Positions 34,510 to 43,920 are shown, numbered from the stretch's first letter. The stretch: DNA of 44,529 bases from Alphaproteobacteria bacterium (GCA_018969425.1 JAGWYJ010000027.1:1-44529), one strand, 5' to 3'. Made by a program: numbers and translations. The notes: generated by a model from the letters alone, not told the origin.

Positions 34510-36344
34510 TACAGGCCGAAGGCGATGGCGGTCCAGTAGGTGATAAGAGACGCCAGATAGGCCAGCGCAACCAGGTACGCGAACATGAACCCTGTCCAGC
34601 GCCAGGAGTTGGTTTCGCGGCGGACTGTGGCGAGCGTTGCGAAGCACTGAGGAGCATAGACGTACCAGGCGATAAAGGAGAGCGCCATCGGCAGCGTCCA
34701 GGCGCCGATCAGCGCCGATTGGAGCGCCTGAGACGTCTCATCGACCGGTCCCAGAGCGTAGATCACCCCGAGCGAGGACACGGCGGCTTCACGCGCCGCC
34801 ATTCCTGGAATAAGCGCGACGACCATTTCGAGATTGAACCCGATCGGGGCGAAAACCGGCTGGATCGCGCGGCCGATAAATCCCGCATAACTCCCCTCAA
34901 GGCCGGCGCCGCCATTCGGGAAATAGGCGAGAACCCAGAGAGCGATGGTGCTTGCGAATATAATCGTTCCCGCCCGATAGAGGAACGCCCCGGCCTTCTG
35001 AACCAGACCCAGAACGAAATCCCTCAGGACCGGCAGCTTGTAGGTCGGAAGCTCCATGATAAGGGCCTGCGGCGCGCCGCGGGTCGCTGTCCGCTTGAGG
35101 ATGAACGCGACGATGACGGCGCTGAACACGCCGATTGCGTACAGACCCGACAGCACGAGTCCCTGAAGGTTGAACGGTCCCACAGCCTGCTGAGGAATAA
35201 AAACGCCGATGAGCAGGGTGTAGACAGGAAGACGCGCGGAGCAGGTCATAAGCGGAGCCACCATGATCGTCGTGAGACGATCGCGCTCGTTCTCAATCGT
35301 TCGCGCGGCCATGATCCCGGGGATGGCGCAGGCGAAGGACGAAAGAAGCGGGATAAACGCGCGTCCGTTGAGGCCGACCCGGAGCATGAGTTCATCCATC
35401 AGGAACGCCGCACGCGCCATGTAGCCTGAGGCCTCGAGGGCGAGAATGAACGCGAACAGGATCATGATCTGAGGGAGAAAGACGACAACCGATCCCACCC
35501 CGTTGATGACCCCGTCGATGATGAAACTGCGAGCCATGTCGTTGGAGATCATGGGCTCGACCACAGCCTGAAGGGACGCAAAGGCCGACTCGATCCCGTC
35601 CATGAGAGGAGCAGACCAGGCGAAGACAGACTGAAATACAAGAAACAGAACGCCGGCGAGGACGATGGGGCCGGACAGGGGATGAAGCAGGATCCCGTCG
35701 GCCTGACGCGTAACGGCATTCATCGGCGGCTCGGTCACCGTCCTCGAGGCGATCTCTCTGGCCTGGCGCTGAAGAGCCTTGAGATCGGTCTCCGGCGGAT
35801 CAAGTCGCGGCGCCGGATCGCTCAGACCGCCGACAAGCTCGTCGAGGGCCTCGAGAAGCGCCTCCCGTCCCGCCTTCCGGGTGGCGCGGGTTGGGATAAC
35901 CGGAACCCCCAGGGCTTGCGACAAAGCGTCTGCGTCGATCCTGACGCCGTCTCTCTCCGCCAGATCGATCATGTTCAGAGCAACGATCACGGGACGCCCA
36001 AGGGCCTTCATCTGAAGGAGGGTGTGCAGGTGGGTGCGAAGGCTCGCTGCGTCCGCTACGACAATGAGAGCGTCAGGGGCCGCCTGCCCTTCGAGACGCC
36101 CGAGTATGGCGTCACGGGCGATGCGCTCATCTGTGGACCGGGCCTCAAGACCATAAATCCCGGGGAGGTCGACGAGATCGACCTGCACGCCTCCTGGCGT
36201 CTCCAGACGACCGATCCGGGTCTCGACGGTTACTCCGGCGTAATTCGCCGTCTTGGCGAGCCCCCCCGTGAGACCGTTGAACAGCGTAGTTTTTCCGCTG
36301 TTGGGAGCGCCGACAAGCGCAAGGCGCACGACCCGGGACGTCAC
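34509..36344 (-). CDS. feoB: Ferrous iron transport protein B
   Basis: 611 residues, the short form of the family. The N-terminal GTPase has GAPNSGKTT (G1, residues 12-20), DLPGIYG (G3) and NMIDLAERDG (G4). The membrane part starts near residue 220 with about eight to nine segments, including the conserved SFACAIPGIMAART and the YVPQCFAT-type YAPQCFATLATVR. It imports Fe2+ across the inner membrane driven by or regulated by GTP. It overlaps feoA by 4 bp (ATGA), so translation is coupled. No feoC is present. Confidence 0.94.
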   Translation of the reverse strand: MTSRVVRLALVGAPNSGKTTLFNGLTGGLAKTANYAGVTVETRIGRLETPGGVQVDLVDLPGIYGLEARSTDERIARDAILGRLEGQAAPDALIVVADAASLRTHLHTLLQMKALGRPVIVALNMIDLAERDGVRIDADALSQALGVPVIPTRATRKAGREALLEALDELVGGLSDPAPRLDPPETDLKALQRQAREIASRTVTEPPMNAVTRQADGILLHPLSGPIVLAGVLFLVFQSVFAWSAPLMDGIESAFASLQAVVEPMISNDMARSFIIDGVINGVGSVVVFLPQIMILFAFILALEASGYMARAAFLMDELMLRVGLNGRAFIPLLSSFACAIPGIMAARTIENERDRLTTIMVAPLMTCSARLPVYTLLIGVFIPQQAVGPFNLQGLVLSGLYAIGVFSAVIVAFILKRTATRGAPQALIMELPTYKLPVLRDFVLGLVQKAGAFLYRAGTIIFASTIALWVLAYFPNGGAGLEGSYAGFIGRAIQPVFAPIGFNLEMVVALIPGMAAREAAVSSLGVIYALGPVDETSQALQSALIGAWTLPMALSFIAWYVYAPQCFATLATVRRETNSWRWTGFMFAYLVALAYLASLITYWTAIAFGL

Positions 36345-36589
36345 GCCTCGGCGACCTTCACCAAACCGGCCTCAGCTTTGCGAAGGGCGATCACAGTTCT
36401 GTTGAGCCTGACCGACAGCGGAGCGCCTCCAAGCCAGCCGCGAGCCAGAAGCTCGACTTCGTCCCCCTCAGCAAAGCCGATTTCGCGAAGCTTGGCGACA
36501 AGGTCCGGTGAACGGTCTTCGAAACCGACGACCCGTCCGATGCGGCCTCGATCAAGGGAGTCGAGATGAAGGGCGGAACCAGTGCTCAT
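36341..36589 (-). CDS. feoA: Ferrous iron transport protein A
   Basis: 82 residues from ATG 36589 (a TTG at 36598 would add three). SH3-like FeoA: GRIGRVVGFEDRSPDLVAKLREIGFAEGDEVELLARGWLGG (given in parts), with LREIGFAEGDEVELLA as the diagnostic block. It is a cytosolic partner of FeoB. A Fur-like box sits directly upstream. Confidence 0.9.
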   Translation of the reverse strand: MSTGSALHLDSLDRGRIGRVVGFEDRSPDLVAKLREIGFAEGDEVELLARGWLGGAPLSVRLNRTVIALRKAEAGLVKVAEA

Positions 36590-36594
36590 ACCTA

Positions 36595-36623
36595 ACAATA
36601 ATGAGAGGCATTCTCATTTGCAA
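36595..36623 (-). promoter_or_regulatory. feoAB promoter with Fur-like box
   Basis: On the minus strand TTGCAA (36623-36618) and TATTGT (36600-36595) are 17 bp apart. The spacer holds the inverted repeat AATGAGA-N5-TCTCATT (36600-36618), similar in form to a 7-1-7 Fur box. The expected transcript start is at or next to the feoA ATG, so the mRNA could be leaderless. Confidence 0.6.
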
Positions 36624-36677
36624 CCCGGTCATGGAGTCTCGCCCCCCGCTTGAAGGGCTTCCAACACGGCGGCGCCC

Positions 36678-37643
36678 TCAGGCGGTCGGCTTCTTGAGAA
36701 ACTTGACGAACACCCTCTGCCCGACCAGCACCGGCGCATTTTCCGCATCGACGACAACTTCAACCACGCGCTCATCCGTGCGCTCGCTCGGATCGTCCGA
36801 ACGAAGCTTTCGGGATCCCATCACCTCAGCCATCCTCAGAACCGTGCCAGGAAAGGCGGCGTCCTGATCTGACTCAGGCACAATCTCCACAGTCTGGCCG
36901 GCGAACACTTCAGCGAGAGAGCGCTCCTCAACTTCCGCGCGGACGATTCGCTGAGTGTCAGGCTGCAGCTGAAACAGAGGCGTGACCTGAAGAGTGGACG
37001 CTCCGGATCCGGGATTGGCGTAGCGTCGGACAATTCGGCCGTCGGCAGGTGAGCGCACCACATGGAGTTCGACCTGATAATTCGCCTCGGCCAGCTGCGC
37101 CTGAACAAGGGAAATGGCGGCGCGCTGGGCCTCGAGCTGCGCGCTCGCCTGACGCTGCGCATCGAGAGCCTGATCCGCAGCCTGACTTGAAACGGCGTTC
37201 TGAGCCAGAAGGCGCGACAGACGGGCCGCCTCACGGCTTGCCGCCTCGACCTGTATCTCGAGAATGGCGATCTGCGCCTTAGCCTGACGCAGCTGAGCAG
37301 CGACGCGGTCACGTCCGAGGCGGGCGTCCTCATCGTCCTGTCGGGCCAGGATCTGATCCTGCTTCACCCGATCGCCCTCCTGAACAAGAACCTCATGAAT
37401 GATCCCCGGCGCACGGGCGGCCACATCCACCAGTCCGCCCTCAATATCCACCTTGCCGGCCGCGATCGCGGCATAGGGCGTCTGGACCTCCTGGGCCGCG
37501 GCCGCATCGTTCTCGGCAGGCGTCTCGCCAGGCAATTGCATCGAGCACGCGCTCGCGCCGAGCAACGCGACCAGGCCGGCGCAAGACCACGAGAGGCGCC
37601 GAAGAGAGTGCGACATTGCAAAGATCCATTGCGATTTGGACAT
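36678..37643 (-). CDS. HlyD/DevB-type periplasmic adaptor protein
   Basis: 321 residues. An N-terminal signal with a lipobox (LLGASAC, Cys near residue 33) suggests an inner-membrane lipoprotein. A biotinyl-lipoyl-like start (GIIHEVLVQEGDRVKQDQILAR, in parts) is followed by a coiled coil near 90-185 rich in Gln, Ala and Leu, then VRSPADGRIVRRYANPGS and a beta-barrel domain. This is the membrane-fusion-protein order. It follows the ATPase gene by 8 bp, so it is the last gene of a permease-ATPase-adaptor operon similar to DevBCA exporters, which need an outer-membrane TolC partner, not seen here. The exported substrate is unknown. Confidence 0.85.
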   Translation of the reverse strand: MSKSQWIFAMSHSLRRLSWSCAGLVALLGASACSMQLPGETPAENDAAAAQEVQTPYAAIAAGKVDIEGGLVDVAARAPGIIHEVLVQEGDRVKQDQILARQDDEDARLGRDRVAAQLRQAKAQIAILEIQVEAASREAARLSRLLAQNAVSSQAADQALDAQRQASAQLEAQRAAISLVQAQLAEANYQVELHVVRSPADGRIVRRYANPGSGASTLQVTPLFQLQPDTQRIVRAEVEERSLAEVFAGQTVEIVPESDQDAAFPGTVLRMAEVMGSRKLRSDDPSERTDERVVEVVVDAENAPVLVGQRVFVKFLKKPTA

Positions 37644-37651
37644 GAGACAAC

Positions 37652-38431
37652 TCAGTGATGAAACGAAGAGGGATCGGCGTCGGTCGAAGTGATGCGTCCG
37701 TCTTCGATAGTGATGATCCGATCAGCGTATTGCGCGAGGCGCAGATCGTGAGTCACGCACACGACGGTCGCCCCCTGCTCCCGCGCACAGGACCTCAGAA
37801 GCTCCATGACAATCTGTCCGTTCTCTCCATCGAGAGCGGAGGTCGGCTCGTCGGCAAAGATCAGCTTGGGCTTCTTGGCGAGAGCACGCGCAATTGCGAC
37901 CCGCTGCTTTTCTCCTCCGGAGAGCTTGTCAGGACGGTTATTGAGCCGGTGGCCCAACCCAACCGAGACCAGGGCTTCACGGGCCGCCGCCTGTCGCTCT
38001 TTAGGGGAGAGTCCGCAATAGCGAAGAACAGCTTCGATCTGCTGCATGGCGGTCAGCGCCGAAAAGAGATTGAACCCCTGGAAAATGAAGCCGCAATGAC
38101 GAAGCCGAAAGCGATCAATCCGGCTCCGGGTCAGCGACCAGAGATCTTCTCCGAGCACGCACACGCGCCCCCCGTCCGGACGGGTAAGGCCCGAGACGGC
38201 CGCCAGCAGGGTCGACTTGCCGGAACCGGACGGGCCCATCACCAGCACGATCTCGCCCTGCCGGACCTGAAGGTCCACGCCCTTGAGGACCTGGGTGCGC
38301 ATCACCCCCTTGCCGAAAGAACGGGTCAGGCCGCGGGCGTCGATCGCAAGGGCGGCCTCGCCGCCTGCTTCGACGCGAGGCGCTTCCCGCAATGACGGCG
38401 CATCCGAAAGAAGAGACAATCCGTCGCTCAT
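37652..38431 (-). CDS. ABC transporter ATP-binding protein, DevA/MacB type
   Basis: 259 residues. Walker A is GPSGSGKST (66-74), the signature LSGGEKQRVAIARALA follows in mid-sequence, Walker B is LIFADEPTSALD, and VTHDLRLAQYAD has the switch His. The family is that of LolD/MacB/DevA-type exporters with a 20-residue N-terminal extension. The ATG overlaps the permease stop as ATGA. It powers the exporter made with the two flanking genes. Confidence 0.92.
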   Translation of the reverse strand: MSDGLSLLSDAPSLREAPRVEAGGEAALAIDARGLTRSFGKGVMRTQVLKGVDLQVRQGEIVLVMGPSGSGKSTLLAAVSGLTRPDGGRVCVLGEDLWSLTRSRIDRFRLRHCGFIFQGFNLFSALTAMQQIEAVLRYCGLSPKERQAAAREALVSVGLGHRLNNRPDKLSGGEKQRVAIARALAKKPKLIFADEPTSALDGENGQIVMELLRSCAREQGATVVCVTHDLRLAQYADRIITIEDGRITSTDADPSSFHH

Positions 38432-39552
38432 CGCAGGAGATCCGCTGGCTCGCCCTTGTTGAGGGCGCCGAGGGTCAGGGCGCCTGACCCGACGGCGATA
38501 AGAAGCAGAAGAATTCCGGTCTGAATGAGGGCTGGCGGCTGATAAGCCATTGGCACGCCGTTAGCCCCGGCCACGAAGGTCAGCGCAGCCATCATCACGC
38601 CCGACAGCGCAACCCCGGCCACTCCAACCCAGAAGGACAATTCCATCACCACCCAGCGAAGATCCCCCATCGAGACGCCGAGGGCCCTGAGGCTGGCGAA
38701 CTCTTTGATGTTGGCGAGGATCGCTCCGCGCAGCGTCTGCCATGTGATGGCCACCCCGATGATGAACCCGAGGGAGCTTGCAAAGCCGAGCATCATCGCG
38801 ATCAGACCTTCCTGCATCACCGCTCTGAGCGTCTCTCGCGACAATTCGGTCTTCGTCCACGCCCGATACTGGCCGTCAGCCATCGTGTTGAGCTCGTCGC
38901 GCACTCGTTCCGCTTCCGCGGGGTTGCGGATCCTCACCATCAGCTGGCCGATCTGACTGTCATCCACAGCCGCCATGAGCCGGTGGGTCTGGCGCGACAT
39001 GACGATGTTGGGGGCTTGCATGTTCGGATAGTTTTTCAACAGCGCCGCCACGCGCACCGTTCGGCCATTCAAGGAGGCCTCATCGCCCACTTCCACCCCG
39101 AGCTGACGCAGGGCGGACACATCGACGGCGATATTGAACGGCACGCTCAAAGAGGTGCGCAGCGATTCGGAAAAGTCGATTGGAAGTGTCACCGAGTCAG
39201 GCGCGGTATCGACGATCATGATATTGACCATCTTCGGCTCGGTCTCTCCCGGCCCAAGAAAGCGCCCGAAATCACCGGGCAGATCGCGCACCTCGACCAC
39301 ATCCGGATGCCGATAGATCAGCGGAAGAACCCGCGCAGGCAGTCCGGAGGACGGTCCCGCCATAGAGGTCGCATCGGCCATCATGATGATGAGATGGCCC
39401 CGCGATCGGTCAATTGCCGCCGTAAACGATGACAGAAGCCCGACAAAAAGACCGGACAAGGCCAGCATGAGCACTCCTGCGAGCGCCAGCGCCATGACGG
39501 CGGCGAGATAACGACGCCACTCGTAGATCAGCGTGGACAGGGCGAGACTCAT
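38428..39552 (-). CDS. FtsX/DevC-like ABC transporter permease
   Basis: 374 residues. One membrane helix near residues 12-35, a periplasmic domain of about 220 residues, and three C-terminal helices (near 250-275, 295-325 and 345-365), the FtsX/MacB permease layout. It ends LGALNKGEPADLLR; that PAxxLR tail is common in the family. It is the first gene of the operon; the leader of about 155 nt upstream starts from a promoter at 39714-39740. The substrate is unknown. Confidence 0.88.
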   Translation of the reverse strand: MSLALSTLIYEWRRYLAAVMALALAGVLMLALSGLFVGLLSSFTAAIDRSRGHLIIMMADATSMAGPSSGLPARVLPLIYRHPDVVEVRDLPGDFGRFLGPGETEPKMVNIMIVDTAPDSVTLPIDFSESLRTSLSVPFNIAVDVSALRQLGVEVGDEASLNGRTVRVAALLKNYPNMQAPNIVMSRQTHRLMAAVDDSQIGQLMVRIRNPAEAERVRDELNTMADGQYRAWTKTELSRETLRAVMQEGLIAMMLGFASSLGFIIGVAITWQTLRGAILANIKEFASLRALGVSMGDLRWVVMELSFWVGVAGVALSGVMMAALTFVAGANGVPMAYQPPALIQTGILLLLIAVGSGALTLGALNKGEPADLLR

Positions 39553-39713
39553 GTCGAGAGGCCATCCTCAAACAGCGATCGCCCCCGGCGCACGCCCAGA
39601 CTTTCGGTCAGATGGGTGAACGCCCGAGCCGGCGCAAGATCCGGCGACATCACGGCCGCCCCAGGGGCGCTCCAGAACATCGCCGGACCAAGCCGGGGAG
39701 GAGATGGTGACTT

Positions 39714-39740
39714 AGTATACCAACACACCATAACGGTCAA
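39714..39740 (-). promoter_or_regulatory. Promoter of the ABC exporter operon
   Basis: On the minus strand TTGACC (39740-39735) and TATACT (39719-39714) are 15 bp apart, slightly short. The transcript would start near 39707 and have a leader of about 155 nt before the permease ATG at 39552. Confidence 0.45.
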
Positions 39741-39862
39741 CCGCATTCCTCAGTGTTTTTGCGATCGCCTGGCGTGAACGGGCGGATGAGCCCCGGCGCC
39801 TTGCCGGATCTCACGCCCTGCGAAAGGATCATGATCCTTATTCGCGGAGAGGAGCCGAACGG

Positions 39863-40708
39863 ATGATAAAGATCAGAGCCAGCGGTCAGTCCTGCGGCGC
39901 AGAAGTCACAGGCGTCGATCTGTCAGACCGTCTCTCGCCGGCCCTGATCCGCGATCTTCGCGCCGCATGGCTGGAGCACCATGTCCTCGTTTTTCCCGAT
40001 CAGCGGATATCAGACGACGATCTGGAGGCCGTGACCTTAGCATTTGGAGGGTTCGGGGACGACCCCTTCATCGCGCCGATACCGGGTCGGCGTCATATCC
40101 TCGCCGTCAGAAGGGAAGCGGAGGAGACCTCGCCGATCTTTGCAGAGGCCTTTCATAGCGACTGGAGCTTTCAGGAACGGCCGCCAGCCGGAACATGTCT
40201 CTATTCGCTCATCATTCCGCCAACGGGTGGCGACACCCTGTTCGCCAATCAGCATCTCGCTCTCGAACGTATGCCCGATGGCCTGCGGAAACGCATCGAA
40301 GGCCTGACAGCCATTCACTCCGCGCGCAGGGGATATGCCCCGACAGGCCTTTACGGCGCTCAGGACGACCCCTCCCGATCCATGAGCATTCGTCCCTCCG
40401 AGCAGGCTCTCGCCACGCACCGCCATCCCCTCATCTCCACGCACCCGGAAACCGGCAGGCAGGGGCTGTACGGATGCTTTGGCTATATCATCGGGCTCGA
40501 GGGCATGACGGATGATGAGGCATACCCCCTGCTCCTCGAACTCTATCGCTGGCAGACGCAGGACGAATTTCTCTATCGGCATCGCTGGTCAGTGGGGATG
40601 CTGGTGATGTGGGACAATCGATCGCTTCTTCATGCCGCCACAGGCGGATATCAGGGACATTCGCGCCTCCTGCACAGGACAACGATCGCTGCATGGGCTG
40701 CCCCCTGA
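39863..40708 (+). CDS. TauD/TfdA-family Fe(II)/2-oxoglutarate dioxygenase
   Basis: 281 residues. The metal triad is His98-x-Asp100 in FHSDWSF and His257 in LLHAATGGY, and the 2-oxoglutarate Arg is Arg272 in HRTT. The start carries GAEVTGVDLSDRLSPALI, the usual TauD-family opening (GAEVxGVDL). These enzymes hydroxylate and often cleave sulfonates, aryloxy acids or other acids. No sulfonate transport genes are adjacent. ATG 39863 follows GGAGAGGAGCC. The substrate cannot be inferred. Confidence 0.88.
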   Translation: MIKIRASGQSCGAEVTGVDLSDRLSPALIRDLRAAWLEHHVLVFPDQRISDDDLEAVTLAFGGFGDDPFIAPIPGRRHILAVRREAEETSPIFAEAFHSDWSFQERPPAGTCLYSLIIPPTGGDTLFANQHLALERMPDGLRKRIEGLTAIHSARRGYAPTGLYGAQDDPSRSMSIRPSEQALATHRHPLISTHPETGRQGLYGCFGYIIGLEGMTDDEAYPLLLELYRWQTQDEFLYRHRWSVGMLVMWDNRSLLHAATGGYQGHSRLLHRTTIAAWAAP

Positions 40709-41264
40709 AGACGAACGCGACAGCCTCTCTGATCACAATACGCCCGGCGCCGAAATCATCCCTTCCAAGCCCCGCTCAGAAACGCGGCAAGAACGTTCCC
40801 GGGACGAGGTCTCAACCCTATTGAACGCCATCGCCGCGCGCGAGAAGGCGCGTTTCGCTTTTGAGTCAGACGATCCTCTTGAACGGCGAAAGGTATGCCC
40901 GGACAGAAACAAGCGGTTGCTGCGCAGCCTGTCTTTGCAACCCGCACGCTCTCGGCGACAAGATCATTGACGATAGCAGATACAGTGTAGGGCGCGCGAT
41001 CAGTCAGCTTCGCGCCATGGCTGACATAGACCGCCGGGCGCGCTCAGAACTGGCGCGAGCTCCTGACCGTTCCGCTGACGCCGCGCTCTGAAGCGAAGCG
41101 ACCTGTCACGTTCGATCATTTCCCTGAGGGCCATGATGGAGCGAAACACTCGGCAGAAGCACGCGAAAAATCCCGCACATAAAACTTCGCCGGGCTCATC
41201 ACACAATTCGAAAACCTGCCCGCCAAACCTTGCGCTGGAGATTTCCGACACTGGTCTCCGAAAA
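40709..41264. other. Gene-poor stretch left of the tRNA-derived repeat
   Basis: About 550 bp in which I see no convincing gene. Short ORFs on both strands are present but match nothing and lack good ribosome sites. It may contain decayed coding sequence. Confidence 0.4.
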
Positions 41265-41350
41265 AAGAAAAACCCCCGAATTCCTTCCGGAATTCAGGGG
41301 TTCTTTTTGGGTGCGGGGACAGGATTTGAACCTGTGACCTTCAGGTTATG
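41265..41350 (-). repeat. Direct repeat, left copy (attachment-site-like; truncated tRNA-fMet 3' end plus terminator)
   Basis: 86 bp matching 42981-43066 at 83 positions. It contains the 3' part of tRNA-fMet (41308-41350, from CCA to the anticodon CAT) and the downstream terminator, whose stem is AACCCCTGAATTCC on the minus strand with a T-run. The tRNA 5' half is missing here. This is the pattern left by an element integrated in a tRNA gene. Confidence 0.85.
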
Positions 41351-41418
41351 GTACAGACGGTTTTCCGCCGTGGTACTGTGCCCTTGTTACTAAGCCCTTG
41401 CGTTGAGGGAACGCCGCT

Positions 41419-42351
41419 ATGCTAACCGACGTGAGAACAATGCCTGTAGACGAGGCCCGTGCGATCTCCCATGCGGACGAAAAGCGGATCGCCCGCGCGC
41501 TTTCACCTGCTGTTGCCTGGCCCACGCTGGCGCTCGCCATTACCCTGCCTGCTGCGTTCGCGTTTTGCGTCGCATTGGGGATGGCGGAGATTGCACCACT
41601 CTGGGTTTGCGCAGCGATCCTGTCGTTGGTGTCCTACGCCCACTACACTCTTGTGCACGAAGCCGTGCATAGCAATGTCGTGGCGGGGGTACGCGGCTGG
41701 ACCTGGATTAATGCGCTCGTTGGATGGATCGGCGCGCTGGGGCTCGGGATCGGCTGGCCCGCGCTTCGGAGGACCCATATCCTCCATCACTCCCACACGA
41801 ACACCGACGACGACCCGGACATCTTCGTAAAAGGCGCGTTCATTGCGCTTCTGCCCAAATGGGTTGTCAATGGTGTGTTGAATATGATCCCAATGGTGTT
41901 CCTGCCCATCCTCGCAAGAGTTGGCGGCAACCGGCTTAGGCGATTGGAGAGCATTTTTAGCCCGGCGGAAATCCTGTTGAACTCTGCCGTCACATTGCTG
42001 ACCTACGCTCTTTTGGGCGCAGCGCTGCTTACCGGACATGCTCAGCATTGGCTCTTCCTGTGGTTCATTCCCACCAAGTTTGGCGTGCTCTACCTTCACG
42101 TCTTTTTCCAGTGGCTGCCCCACTACCCATTTGATCGAACGGATCGTTATGGTGCCACCCGGATCAGCCACTGGCCAGGCGGAGGCATCTTCACACTGCA
42201 GCAGAACCTGCATCTGATGCACCATCTATGGCCCAGCGTGCCATTCTACAATTATCCAAAACTCTACCGCGCATTGCGGCCCGTCTTGATCGAAGAAGGG
42301 GCGCGGATCGAGGGTCTGTACGCCGGGTCCTGGCGCAAATCGAAGGTTTGA
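41419..42351 (+). CDS. Fatty acid desaturase / carotenoid hydroxylase-like membrane di-iron enzyme
   Basis: 310 residues. Three histidine boxes: HEAVH (about 76-80), HILHHSH (about 117-123) and LHLMHHLWPSVPFYNY (about 262-277). Hydrophobic segments flank the boxes (near 32-75, 90-110, 135-165 and 190-215). The HEAVH box and the C-terminal HHLWPSVPF sequence resemble the beta-carotene hydroxylase/desaturase superfamily rather than acyl-lipid desaturases, but that distinction is not firm. It introduces a hydroxyl or double bond using O2. GAGG lies upstream. The gene is AT-richer than its neighbours and sits between the two repeats, so it is the cargo of the insertion. Confidence 0.85.
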   Translation: MLTDVRTMPVDEARAISHADEKRIARALSPAVAWPTLALAITLPAAFAFCVALGMAEIAPLWVCAAILSLVSYAHYTLVHEAVHSNVVAGVRGWTWINALVGWIGALGLGIGWPALRRTHILHHSHTNTDDDPDIFVKGAFIALLPKWVVNGVLNMIPMVFLPILARVGGNRLRRLESIFSPAEILLNSAVTLLTYALLGAALLTGHAQHWLFLWFIPTKFGVLYLHVFFQWLPHYPFDRTDRYGATRISHWPGGGIFTLQQNLHLMHHLWPSVPFYNYPKLYRALRPVLIEEGARIEGLYAGSWRKSKV

Positions 42352-42691
42352 AGAAGGCACAGCGTAACGCCCTCAATCCATCCTCTCCGGAACTCAGTCA
42401 GGATCAGGACCGGTGGGGCGGTAGATCGGTCTTAGTCGACTGGGTGATAGGACGCCGCTGCGCAATCGGCAACATACCCCCGATTATGCTGGCAATCTCA
42501 GCCGGTGACACCAGCCCACCGGACCCGAGCAAGGCCAGAGACCCCTAGCCAAAACGGCCCAACGATGGATAGCAGTGCACTACGGCAAGATCCCACCATT
42601 GCACAAGCTAACCAATCAAACGGTCGGCTATCGCCAAGATGAGGTCATGGAATAGCTTTCCAAACGGTGCCGGGTTTCGACATGCAGTGAC
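42352..42691. other. Intergenic stretch inside the insertion
   Basis: About 340 bp; no gene, tRNA or strong repeat is seen. Weak ORFs overlap it in several frames. Confidence 0.4.
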
Positions 42692-42943
42692 TTATTTAAG
42701 CTTCAATGCGCGATTCAAATCTTGATGTTCAAAAGCAGACGCCATTCGGCTTATTTCTGATGCCTTAGCACCGACCTCGACCGCAATCGCCCGCCAGCCT
42801 CTTGTGACTTTAGCGACTTCGCGAATAATCAGGCGCGCTTCCTTCAAGCCCAAGCCGAAATAGCCACGAGCGCTTTCCAATAGGTCCAGCGGCTCACGGC
42901 GGATCTCGTCTACCCACAACTTCTCACGAAAAACTGGTACCAT
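42692..42943 (-). pseudogene. HipA-like C-terminal fragment
   Basis: 83 residues. YFGLGLKEARLIIREVAKV followed by TRGWRAIAVEVG, then AKASEISRMASAFEHQDL, resembles the C-terminal helical end of HipA-family Ser/Thr kinase toxins (GLxxxEAxxII..V...W...A...G....EI.RMxxAFEH). The kinase domain (normally more than 300 further residues) is missing, so this would be a remnant. The pattern match is by eye and not certain; a small unrelated protein is possible. Confidence 0.5.
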
Positions 42944-42980
42944 TGCGGTACCTTTGCACTTTCAGCGCTGAATTCTGAAT

Positions 42981-43100
<120 letters not shown>

Positions 43101-43455
43101 GCACCGAGAAGCGCGCTTGTATGCGCCGCTGTTCGCAAACGCAACCCCTTTTGCAATAGATTGATGTCATTCGGGATTCTTGCCTGTCGGCGGGCGCGAT
43201 AGGAATGCGAACCGTAGCGGCTCCAGGCTTGAGCAATCGGAAGCAGAACGCGCATTCGGCTGCGCAACACGACATGTTCAGCCATTCAAAAACGGGAAGG
43301 CGACGGACGCAGAGGGGACACGACAGCTATGCTCCGAGCGGAAGACTTCCGTCGGCGGCAGCGGATTTCAAACCGCGATCAGCGAGTAACTGGTGCTGCG
43401 CCCGCCGCCAGCGTCCTTCACGAGAACGCCGCATAGCGCGGAAAAGGTAGAGAGC
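43101..43455. other. Spacer between tRNA-fMet and the integrase remnant
   Basis: 355 bp without a recognisable gene. A tRNA-fMet normally follows 5S rRNA closely, so this stretch and the integrase remnant look like inserted DNA. Confidence 0.4.
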
Positions 43456-43695
43456 ATGAAGGCGCATCTCGCCGAACGCAGCGTGAAAGGGCTTCTGCCG
43501 AATTAGAAGAACATCATCGTCTATGACGAAGAGGTTGTCGGCTTCGGCGTCCGGCTCACGAGCGGTGGCTCACGCGCATTCAACCTGACCTATCGGATCG
43601 AGGCGCGGGAACGCCGCCTCACCATAGGCGCGTGGCCAGATTGTTCGGTCACCGCCGCCCAGCAAGAGACCAAGCGCATCAAGGCGTGCTCGTAG
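43456..43695 (+). pseudogene. Broken tyrosine integrase, N-terminal part
   Basis: ATG at 43456 with AGGTAG upstream opens a reading frame with an in-frame TAG at codon 17 (43504-43506). The continuing frame reads VYDEEVVGFGVRLTSGGS, then FNLTYRIEARERRLTIGAWP and TAAQQETKRIKA, which is the arm-type DNA-binding domain of phage/island integrases. After a stop at 43693, VEIPLSARHP in another frame (from about 43688) resembles the next family block, so there is also a frameshift. The catalytic domain is absent. It is a dead integrase next to the tRNA it probably used. Confidence 0.8.
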
Positions 43696-43920
43696 AAATA
43701 CCCCTAAGCGCACGGCATCCTGTTCAGATCACCATCGCACAAGGCGGCCGCCACAGGAGCGATACGGAAAACGCCGCAGACGCCCCACTAGCGCACCATA
43801 GCGGCAAAAATGACAACGCCGCCCCGCGGGACGAACCCAGCGACGCGGCGACACGCTCCCGAAAGGAACGAAATGAAGGAGGCCTCCCCGAGGGGACAAT
43901 AACGATCGACTTCGCAGACC

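Noticed and set aside
39549-39746. 65-residue minus-strand ORF overlapping the exporter permease start
   Set aside because: It begins upstream of the likely promoter at 39714-39740, has no family resemblance and is probably leader sequence.
40632-41251. Several short ORFs (both strands) in the gap after the dioxygenase gene
   Set aside because: No family pattern and no good ribosome site; at most decayed coding sequence.
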